A program made the translations under genes and the position numbers. From Bacteroidales bacterium (GTDB lineage Bacteria; Bacteroidota; Bacteroidia; Bacteroidales; WCHB1-69): a stretch of DNA of 7,282 bases. Below are positions 1-5,212 of this stretch, one piece after another. The notes below the pieces were generated by a model. That model ran no database searches. It was given only the letters and a program-made list of their open reading frames with translations, and was not told where the DNA came from. Each line of letters opens with the position of its first letter. Position 1 is the first letter of the stretch. Location: assembly GCA_031264975.1 (NCBI GenBank), contig JAISDH010000134.1, forward strand, positions 1-7,282. Direction: 5' to 3'.

Positions 1-7
1 AGGGCTG

Positions 8-39
8 CAAAGGTATCATTTTTTTTTCTCTTATTCAAT
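8..39 (-). promoter_or_regulatory. Bacteroidota-type promoter reading out of the left edge
   Basis: On the minus strand the sequence TACCTTTG (8-15) matches the Bacteroidota -7 consensus TAnnTTTG exactly. ATTG (36-39), 20 bp upstream, is an acceptable match to the -33 element TTTG. The spacing fits the known 19-21 bp. Transcription would start within the first few bases of the window, so the gene served lies to the left and is not visible. The same box with its flanks recurs upstream of the nucleoid-associated protein gene at 6307-6322. Confidence 0.5.
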
Positions 40-55
40 AGGAAAAAGGTGTAAA

Positions 56-126
56 GGAGGGAGGGACGAAAGGGCGAAAGGGCGAAGGGACGAAAGGGAA
101 CAAGGGACAAGGGACAAGGGACAAGG
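56..126. repeat. G-tract tandem repeat with G-quadruplex potential
   Basis: Nine GGG tracts lie within 62 bases, starting at 59, 63, 72, 80, 87, 96, 104, 111 and 118, and are separated by A-rich linkers such as ACGAAA, CGAAA and ACAA. From 63 the tract spacing is 9-8-7-9-8-7-7, so two 24-bp higher-order units (63-86, 87-110) are followed by partial copies; the last part is a clean GGGACAA heptamer repeat. All linkers are at most 7 bases, so 63-89 and 96-120 each meet the usual four-tract quadruplex rule on the plus strand. The minus-strand reading frame through it is low-complexity Pro/Phe sequence and is not a credible gene. Confidence 0.8.
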
Positions 127-212
127 TGTCCCGCGAGGGGTGCATTCCGTAGGAATGCAAAAAGAATATATTCATTTCTTTTTCTACCGAGAGATATTCC
201 CTAACGGGAATT
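127..212. repeat. cluster of small inverted repeats (possible dispersed repeat element)
   Basis: Three hairpins follow one another. First comes a short CCC/GGG stem closing a GCGA tetraloop (130-139). Next is a perfect 8-bp stem TGCATTCC/GGAATGCA with a 3-base GTA loop (141-159). Last is a 6-bp stem ATTCCC/GGGAAT with a TAAC loop (196-211). There is no coding potential. From memory, similar GCATTCC/GGAATGC palindromes are scattered through intergenic regions of Bacteroidales genomes, so this is probably a copy or remnant of a dispersed noncoding repeat. One of the hairpins could also end transcription of the minus-strand operon, although none has a T-run placed as a classical terminator. Confidence 0.6.
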
Positions 213-234
213 GACTCCATTCGCTGTTTTTTTT

Positions 235-296
235 AATCCTGTTCATTCTTTAATCCTGTGAATCCTGATTCAGACAAAAAAAGGATGAAAGGATTA
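235..296. repeat. AATCCTG short repeats with an inverted partner
   Basis: AATCCTG occurs three times on the plus strand (235-241, 252-258, 261-267). An inverted copy, AGGATTA, is found at 290-296, with a further AGGAT at 282-286, so the segment can fold on itself around an A-run (276-282). The remainder up to 435 is AT-rich and shows no gene, RNA or clear terminator. The repeat is probably part of the same degenerate noncoding block as the hairpins to its left. Confidence 0.5.
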
Positions 297-435
297 ATCA
301 CTAATCATTATTTTTTATTGCTTGTTGCCCACTTTCATATAATGTCAAGTCAATTTATTCACAACAAATCACCTGCAAATCTGTAACCGTTATTTTCCTT
401 TTTGCATTTATTGCGGATTAATGGGCGACTAACCA

Positions 436-1182
436 CTACTTATGTTCTATCTGATATAAGATACCACCCAATAACCCAATATCCAGGCAGTTAAAATATT
501 TCATTTGTTTTCGCCTTTCGCCTCTCATTCCTGAAAAGCCGAAGGTATAGTTGTTATAAAAAGTGAGGTAGAGGTTTCTGTATAGTGGGATTTCTACTCC
601 GAGATTTATTTTGGCTCCAATATTAAATCCGGCGATTTCTTTACTGTTCTTTTCATTTATTTCGGTTTCTATATTGTTTTGTCCTGATATCACTTGGAGT
701 TGTTTTCCTTTCGCTTTGACATTTACAATGTATTGAAAAACGGGTCCCCCGCTAAAGATAAAGCGAATAGATTCACCAACTTTTAATTCAGGAAAAAGAT
801 ACAAATTAAACGACCGAATATCATATCTCACCCCTGTTGCAAATGTATCTGTAGGATATAAGTCATCATAATAAAACCAGGAAGACTGTTGTTTAAATTC
901 CAATTGAGCCCCTACCTGTAAGTTCTTTTGCAGAGCAGAAAGGTTTTCCTTGTAAAAAAAACTTACTGCATAAGAATTGTATGGTCTGAAAGAATAATGA
1001 TAAACCGACTTTGCTTGCCCACAGTAAAAAATGGATTGACTAAACCCCGCATTTAAACTGATATTTGACTGAGCAAATAAATTACTGCTAAGTAATAATA
1101 CTACTATTGAAAAGACAGCCTTCTGCCTCTTTTTCTTTGAAAACAACTTTATCCTGTTCTTATAATTCATATTATATTTCAT
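436..1182 (-). CDS. outer-membrane beta-barrel protein
   Basis: This 248-residue secreted protein has no assignable specific function. Residues 1-38 form a signal peptide: a long basic n-region with a KKKRQK cluster (16-21), a hydrophobic core (22-36) and an FAQ cleavage motif at about 36-38, typical of Bacteroidota. The mature part alternates hydrophobic/aromatic and polar residues in short strands (for example around 62-77, 88-97, 120-136, 138-153, 183-196, 201-215 and 229-245) and is rich in Tyr and Phe, as in the 8-10-stranded barrels of the outer_membrane_beta-barrel (PorT-like) families. The C-terminus is not a canonical terminal-Phe signal. ATG1 is used here; Met5 is an equally possible start because both precede the signal peptide. 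It lies 9 bp downstream of the transglutaminase-like gene and is surely cotranscribed with it. The barrel call rests on strand pattern and length, not on a catalytic motif. Confidence 0.72.
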   Translation of the reverse strand: MKYNMNYKNRIKLFSKKKRQKAVFSIVVLLLSSNLFAQSNISLNAGFSQSIFYCGQAKSVYHYSFRPYNSYAVSFFYKENLSALQKNLQVGAQLEFKQQSSWFYYDDLYPTDTFATGVRYDIRSFNLYLFPELKVGESIRFIFSGGPVFQYIVNVKAKGKQLQVISGQNNIETEINEKNSKEIAGFNIGAKINLGVEIPLYRNLYLTFYNNYTFGFSGMRGERRKQMKYFNCLDIGLLGGILYQIEHK

Positions 1183-1191
1183 TCTCTATTT

Positions 1192-2118
1192 TTATCTTAT
1201 ATAAATGATAGATAAAACTTCATTGGACTGGTAAACAGAACCCGGATATAAGTCCGTATAGTCGATATTTATCCAATAATTTCCATTTTTATCTATGCGA
1301 TAATATATGTGTTTCTTACCTATTTCATGTTCAAAAAGCGTGTAAATGGCGCTAACATATTTTTCAAATTCCATTTTATTTCCACAATATAACTCAGGAT
1401 AAACGTGTTTTGGTGCCCAAACAATGCGTACATTCGCGCCAATCGATTTCAGTACGGATGCTACCAGGATACTGTAATCGTCGCAGTCTCCACCCATTAG
1501 TTCGATGCTTTCTTGAGGGGGCGCAAAGTAATCGAAATTGGAAGGGTCTGATACATATTTAAAATTTAACTTGACATATTTCAACAAAGAGAATTGACGA
1601 CAAATTTGCCGATACTTCGGATAGTATTCATCGAAATACATTAAAGAGGACTTAACGGCAAAGGAACGTACTACAGAATCTTCATAGTTAACTTTTTGCT
1701 GAATCCGTTGCTGCAATGTGATGTGAGGAAAAATAGCGGTTTCAGACGGCTTTACCTCAACTTGCAATGATGTTTCATTGTTAAATAAAAAGGCAATATT
1801 GTTCATTGCATTTCCAATAATCAATCTTGGACTCCAACCTACTCCCACCAGAGAAATGACGACTATTCCAAGACTAAAAATACCTGAAACCCAGATAAAA
1901 GCCCTTTTTCCCTTCTTGAAGAAAAAGGAGAACAACCCAAAATAAACAAGAATCAAAAGAAAAAATTCAACTTGTACCCTACCAACAAAAATAGTAGGGA
2001 TAATGGGAATAAATTGCGTTGTAAAAGCGCTGAATAAAACAGATAAGACGAAGATTGATAAGCTTTTCAAACATCGCCATAACCAAATCAGCTTCTTACT
2101 CTTTTTTTCTGTCTGCAT
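1192..2118 (-). CDS. membrane-anchored transglutaminase-like (cysteine peptidase fold) protein
   Basis: The 308-residue protein has three predicted membrane helices (about 16-40, 50-67 and 73-95) and a C-terminal soluble domain. The basic N-terminus and the KKGKR loop (68-72) between helices 2 and 3 should be cytoplasmic, which places residues 96-308 in the periplasm. This domain has the transglutaminase-core triad in order: Cys212 in GGDCDDYS (209-216), His238 in APKHVYPE, and Asp286 in WINIDYTD. GGDCDD and the later His and Asp are the hallmark of microbial transglutaminase-like enzymes, many of which act as peptidases or amide-processing enzymes rather than cross-linkers. The substrate cannot be read from the sequence. 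The gene is first in the operon with the beta-barrel gene, suggesting joint work at the envelope. A -7 box lies about 50 bp upstream of the ATG. The triad is clear; the substrate and the barrel partnership are inference. Confidence 0.82.
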   Translation of the reverse strand: MQTEKKSKKLIWLWRCLKSLSIFVLSVLFSAFTTQFIPIIPTIFVGRVQVEFFLLILVYFGLFSFFFKKGKRAFIWVSGIFSLGIVVISLVGVGWSPRLIIGNAMNNIAFLFNNETSLQVEVKPSETAIFPHITLQQRIQQKVNYEDSVVRSFAVKSSLMYFDEYYPKYRQICRQFSLLKYVKLNFKYVSDPSNFDYFAPPQESIELMGGDCDDYSILVASVLKSIGANVRIVWAPKHVYPELYCGNKMEFEKYVSAIYTLFEHEIGKKHIYYRIDKNGNYWINIDYTDLYPGSVYQSNEVLSIIYIR

Positions 2119-2167
2119 ACTTGATTGCCTTAATTTTTAACGATATAAATGATTTTATATTTGGTTA

Positions 2168-2175
2168 CAAAAGTA
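2168..2175 (-). promoter_or_regulatory. -7 promoter box for the transglutaminase/beta-barrel operon
   Basis: On the minus strand TACTTTTG matches the Bacteroidota -7 consensus TAnnTTTG. It lies 49 bp before the start codon at 2118, which gives a leader of roughly 40-45 bases. No convincing TTTG is seen at the -33 position, so the promoter may be weak or regulated. The box is in the 227-bp divergent region shared with the dehydrogenase operon. Confidence 0.4.
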
Positions 2176-2305
2176 CATTTTTTAGTTCATCTTTGTTAGC
2201 TATAGTACAAAAATTTAACAGTTCATTTTTCGAGAGACTGAAAATAAACGGCAAACAAATAGAGGATAGATGACAGGACAATGAGATGATACGTGTTATT
2301 GGCAT

Positions 2306-2313
2306 TATTTTTG
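2306..2313 (+). promoter_or_regulatory. -7 promoter box for the dehydrogenase operon
   Basis: TATTTTTG matches TAnnTTTG and ends 32 bp before the ATG at 2346, leaving a leader of roughly 25-28 bases. No good -33 TTTG is present at 19-21 bp upstream. The leader is A-rich and lacks a Shine-Dalgarno sequence, which is normal in this phylum. Confidence 0.4.
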
Positions 2314-2345
2314 AAGACAACAGTGGTAAAATTAAAAAGTAAACG

Positions 2346-3149
2346 ATGAGTGAATTTAATGGGAAAAAAGTTCTGATTACGGGAGGCGCTTCCGGTATTG
2401 GTAAAACAATGGGACGATTGGCTTTAAGCCGTCAAGCAGAACTTGTGATTTGGGATATTGACCAGGTAAAAATAAATGCAACAATCGCTGAATTTTCTAC
2501 CAAAGGAAACGTATCTGCCTATTGCGTCGATGTTTCCAGCCCGGAACAAGTTAAAATATTTGCCGATAAGGTAAAAAAGGAAATCGGTCAAATTGATATT
2601 CTTATTAACAATGCTGGTATCGTAAGAGGGAAGTTTTTTAATGAACACAATCATGACGATATTACGAAAACAATGTTTGTAAATACGTTGGCGCCTATGT
2701 ATATTACATTGGAATTTTTACCGGAAATGATTCACCGTAAAAGCGGACACATTTGTAACATTGCATCGCTTGCAGGCTTGATTTCCAATCCTAAAATGTC
2801 GGTGTATGCTGCAAGTAAATGGGCTGTTATCGGATGGTCGGACAGTGTTCGGCTTGAAATGAAACAACTAAACACAAACATACATGTTACAACCGTAAAT
2901 CCTTACTATATCAATACAGGCATGTTTGACGGCGTTAAATCACGCATCCCGCTTCTAAAAACAGAAAAAGTAGCTCATGCCATTATCCGTGCCATAGAAA
3001 AAGATAAAACCTTTTTAAGTATGCCCTGGTCTATGCGCTTTATCAGGCTTTGTCAGGGATTGTTTGGCGTTCGCGGCTTTGATGCAATCGTCGGCAATAT
3101 GGTGGGAGTATACAAAACAATGGAACATTTTTCAGGACACAATAAATAA
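2346..3149 (+). CDS. short-chain dehydrogenase/reductase, SDR16C-like (retinol dehydrogenase/17-beta-HSD11 type)
   Basis: This 267-residue classical SDR interconverts an alcohol and a carbonyl with a nicotinamide cofactor. The TGGASGIG cofactor loop is at 12-19. Asp37, closing strand 2 (VIWDID), predicts NAD(H) preference. NNAG is at 88-91 and the catalytic tetrad is Asn113, Ser141, Tyr154 and Lys158 (YAASK at 154-158). The usual Pro-Gly after strand 6 is replaced by NPYYINTGMF (185-194). This, the WDI cofactor region and the hydrophobic C-terminal stretch (222-256) resemble, from memory, the animal RDH10, DHRS3 and HSD17B11 enzymes of family SDR16C, which act on lipophilic alcohols at membranes. 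The aldehyde dehydrogenase starts 11 bp downstream, so the likely role is the first step of an alcohol-aldehyde-acid route. The enzyme class is secure; substrate and direction are inferred. Confidence 0.9.
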   Translation: MSEFNGKKVLITGGASGIGKTMGRLALSRQAELVIWDIDQVKINATIAEFSTKGNVSAYCVDVSSPEQVKIFADKVKKEIGQIDILINNAGIVRGKFFNEHNHDDITKTMFVNTLAPMYITLEFLPEMIHRKSGHICNIASLAGLISNPKMSVYAASKWAVIGWSDSVRLEMKQLNTNIHVTTVNPYYINTGMFDGVKSRIPLLKTEKVAHAIIRAIEKDKTFLSMPWSMRFIRLCQGLFGVRGFDAIVGNMVGVYKTMEHFSGHNK

Positions 3150-3160
3150 ACAGACTATTT

Positions 3161-4540
3161 ATGGAAAATACATCATTAACAGACATAGAAAACATCATAA
3201 AACTTCAACAAGCATTCTTCGCAACAAACCGGACAAAATCTGTTTCGTTCAGAATAGAACAGCTTAAAAAACTAAAATCAGCGATTCTAAAACATGAACA
3301 ACAAATAGTCAACGCCCTTGAAAAAGATTTACATAAATCATACGAAGAAGCGTATCTGACAGAAATCAGTATTGTTTTAGCCGAAGTCAATAATCATATC
3401 AAACACTTGAAACGCTGGGCAAAACCAAAAAAAGTAACAACTCCCCTCTTTTTACAGCCCTCTCGAAGTAAAATCATCTATGAGCCTTTGGGTACTTCCC
3501 TGATTATTTCTCCATGGAATTATCCGTTTCAATTATTAATAAATCCTTTAATCGGAGCCATTTCTGCGGGATGTTGTGCTGTTTTGAAAACATCGCCTTA
3601 TGTTCCGACAGTTGCAAATGCCATCAATGACCTGATTGAAGATACATTTGATAAAAAATACGTAGCCATAACACACGGAAATAGAGAAGTAAACACACTG
3701 CTCTTACAACAGCGTTTTGACGTAATCTTTTTCACCGGAAGTCCAAGTTTGGGAAAGACTGTTATGCAAGCCGCCGCCCAATATCTAACTCCTGTTATAT
3801 TGGAATTGGGAGGAAAAAGTCCCTGCATTGTAGACAGGAACGCAAATCTGGAGATTGCCGCCAAACGAATTACCTGGGGAAAAACCATTAACGCAGGACA
3901 AACTTGTATCGCTCCCGACTATTTGTTTGTTCACAAAGAGGTAAAAGAGGAATTAATACGGAAAATCATTCAAAACATCAAGACCATGTTTGGAGAAGAT
4001 TGTCAACAAAGCAAATATTTTCCCCGTATTGTTAATGCGCAAGCCATGAAAAGGCTGCAAAAATTAATGGAACATGGAACTATTGTTTACGGAGGAAACG
4101 TGGATGAAGCGGATAGATATATTTCTCCGACCATTATTGACGATGTAAAACCGGACTATCCGATAATGCAGGAAGAAATATTCGGACCCATTTTGCCCGT
4201 GATGACGTTTGAGAATATAAACGAAGTTATTCACTATATCAATGCGAACGAAAAACCATTGGCATTTTATTACTTTGGTTCAAGTAAAAAAGCAAATGAT
4301 ATTCTATCCAAAACTACTTCCGGCGGGGGATGTATCAATGATACGATTATGCACATTGCGAATCATCATTTACCTTTTGGGGGCGTGGGCAATAGCGGTA
4401 TGGGAAAATACCATGGACATGAGAGTTTCTTTGCATTTAGTAACAAACGTTCCATTGTAAGTACACCCGTGTGGATAGATTTACCGGTAAAGTATGTTCC
4501 GTTCAAGTACTTAAACAAAGTAAAGAAACTCTTGAGTTGA
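3161..4540 (+). CDS. aldehyde dehydrogenase, class 3-like
   Basis: This 459-residue protein is a full-length, soluble NAD(P)-dependent aldehyde dehydrogenase of the ALDH3 type, which oxidises aldehydes (often medium or long-chain and aromatic) to acids. Visible motifs are SPWNYP with the oxyanion Asn120, FTGS (191-194) in the cofactor fold, LELGGK with general base Glu215, AGQTC with nucleophile Cys249, EEIFGP (338-343) and PFGGVGNSGMG (405-415). The short N-terminus and overall length fit class 3 rather than the roughly 480-500-residue classes. One oddity is that the common KPSE cofactor motif reads KTSP (143-146), so the Glu that usually contacts the adenosine ribose is absent; this may shift NAD/NADP preference. 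The C-terminal tail (436-459) is basic with some hydrophobic residues but has no clear membrane anchor. It is cotranscribed with the SDR gene 11 bp upstream. Succinate-semialdehyde or coniferyl-aldehyde activity cannot be excluded. Confidence 0.92.
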   Translation: MENTSLTDIENIIKLQQAFFATNRTKSVSFRIEQLKKLKSAILKHEQQIVNALEKDLHKSYEEAYLTEISIVLAEVNNHIKHLKRWAKPKKVTTPLFLQPSRSKIIYEPLGTSLIISPWNYPFQLLINPLIGAISAGCCAVLKTSPYVPTVANAINDLIEDTFDKKYVAITHGNREVNTLLLQQRFDVIFFTGSPSLGKTVMQAAAQYLTPVILELGGKSPCIVDRNANLEIAAKRITWGKTINAGQTCIAPDYLFVHKEVKEELIRKIIQNIKTMFGEDCQQSKYFPRIVNAQAMKRLQKLMEHGTIVYGGNVDEADRYISPTIIDDVKPDYPIMQEEIFGPILPVMTFENINEVIHYINANEKPLAFYYFGSSKKANDILSKTTSGGGCINDTIMHIANHHLPFGGVGNSGMGKYHGHESFFAFSNKRSIVSTPVWIDLPVKYVPFKYLNKVKKLLS

Positions 4541-4581
4541 TGTATACTACTCTCGGCGTCATTTTGTGATGTGCTACTGTA

Positions 4582-4596
4582 TGACTTGAAAAGTCG
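4582..4596 (+). terminator. weak hairpin after the aldehyde dehydrogenase gene
   Basis: GACTT/AAGTC forms a 5-bp stem (a sixth T-G pair is possible) with a GAA loop about 40 bp after the stop codon, followed by GGTCTTTC. The stem is short and the T-run poor, so terminator function is only possible. A second AT-rich inverted repeat, AAAACTAT/ATAGTTTT (4691-4698, 4711-4718), lies further downstream. Confidence 0.25.
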
Positions 4597-4667
4597 GTCT
4601 TTCACAACCGCAAATAGCAACCGTGAAAAACAATCATTTCCTGACCTTTTCGAGCTAATTCGATTTG

Positions 4668-4691
4668 CGACAACATACACGACAACATACA
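4668..4691. repeat. 12-bp tandem duplication
   Basis: CGACAACATACA occurs twice back to back (4668-4679 and 4680-4691), and a degenerate GCGCAACATATA follows at 4702-4713. It sits in gene-free sequence between the aldehyde dehydrogenase gene and the 22-bp array. It overlaps the AAAACTAT inverted repeat. No function is evident. Confidence 0.6.
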
Positions 4692-4806
4692 AAACTATCC
4701 CGCGCAACATATAGTTTTCAATGCTCCTTTTAAAATGACAACAGATTAATGTTTTTTTTAAAGACTGTTTACTTTATAATAGAGATATGTGTAATGAATT
4801 TTCTAC

Positions 4807-5026
4807 ATATATGTACGTAAATTTTCGCACGTATGTACATAAAATTATGCACGTATGTACGTAAATTTTCGCACGTATGTACGTAAAATTATATACGTAT
4901 GTACGTAAAATTATACACGTATGCGAGCATAGCACAGGCAGTGTGTATGCATTGCTTACATACGTATGAAAATTTACACAGACAGTGTGTAATTAGCGCT
5001 TAGGCAGTGTGTAATTTACGTCCGCA
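4807..5026. repeat. 22-bp periodic array (iteron-like), ten units
   Basis: Units start every 22 bp at 4807, 4829, 4851, 4873 and 4895. Each has a core ACGTATGTACGT (near-palindrome ACGTA-TG-TACGT) and an AT-rich tail alternating between AAATTTTCGC and AAAATTATGC or variants. A sixth unit (4917) keeps only ACGTATG. A second motif, CAGTGTGTA, then occupies the same lattice at 4939, 4983 and 5005, while 4961 starts TACGTATG. Thus the spacing is kept over ten units although the sequence changes. The stretch is very AT-rich and has no open frame of note. Length and arrangement recall iterons or an array of binding sites on one helix face, but no replication initiator gene is present and no cas gene or spacer-like diversity is seen. 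Confidence 0.85.
4956..4977 (-). repeat. inverted copy of the 22-bp unit
   Basis: The reverse complement of 4956-4977 starts GTAAATTTTC and continues with ACGTATGTA after two bases. It matches the phase-shifted plus-strand unit at 4861-4882 at 19 of 22 positions. The array therefore contains one copy in opposite orientation that could pair with the direct units. Just to its right TTACACA/TGTGTAA (4974-4980, 4986-4992) forms a 7-bp stem with a 5-base loop. Confidence 0.65.
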
Positions 5027-5050
5027 AATTGCCGCAAATTGCCGCAAATT
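5021..5050. repeat. 10-bp tandem repeat, three units
   Basis: The decamer GCCGCAAATT is present three times (the first copy begins TCCGC): 5021-5030, 5031-5040 and 5041-5050. It follows the end of the 22-bp array directly. At one helical turn per unit it could present identical faces to a protein, or simply be slippage-generated. Confidence 0.75.
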
Positions 5051-5097
5051 TATACGCACAATGAATATCTCCAGCACGCGCGGCATAATCTTGAATA

Positions 5098-5147
5098 TAG
5101 AGACGCGAAGCATTTTGTATATAAAGACGCGAAGCATCGCGTCTCTA
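5098..5147. repeat. palindromic repeat with two alternative hairpins
   Basis: TAGAGACGCGA (5098-5108) and TCGCGTCTCTA (5137-5147) are perfect 11-bp inverted partners. A direct copy of the left arm, AGACGCGAAGCAT, occurs at 5101-5113 and 5125-5137, so the right arm can instead pair with the inner copy (8-bp stem 5125-5132/5137-5144, AGCA loop). From memory, AGAGACGCG palindromes of this kind are dispersed between genes in Bacteroidota and other bacteria. Located about 70 bp past the stop of the minus-strand NA37 gene, it may also act as its terminator; on that strand the inner hairpin is followed by TTTATATA. Confidence 0.7.
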
Positions 5148-5197
5148 CAATTTGTTTTCATATCACAATTTTAGCCCGCGTGAAGTATAAAATATCC

Positions 5198-5212
5198 GAA
5201 CAGCGGTTGTTC
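5198..5212 (-). terminator. possible terminator hairpin after the NA37 gene
   Basis: Directly after the stop codon the minus strand reads GAACA-ACCGC-TGTTC, a 5-bp stem with a 5-base loop, followed within a few bases by ATATTTTATA. The stem is short, so this is a weak candidate beside the stronger palindrome at 5098-5147. Confidence 0.3.

Noticed and set aside
35..220. 61-residue minus-strand open frame
   Set aside because: It is low-complexity Pro/Phe sequence read from the G-tract repeat and hairpins, with no protein-like features.
2055..2273. 72-residue plus-strand open frame in the divergent region
   Set aside because: It overlaps the start of the transglutaminase-like gene antisense and covers the promoter region, with no recognisable protein feature.
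4366..4710. 114-residue minus-strand open frame
   Set aside because: Its C-terminal half is antisense to the aldehyde dehydrogenase gene and its N-terminal part reads through a 12-bp duplication; no domain is recognisable.
4807..5026. CRISPR array
   Set aside because: The 22-bp period is made of contiguous repeats without unique spacers, and no cas gene is nearby.
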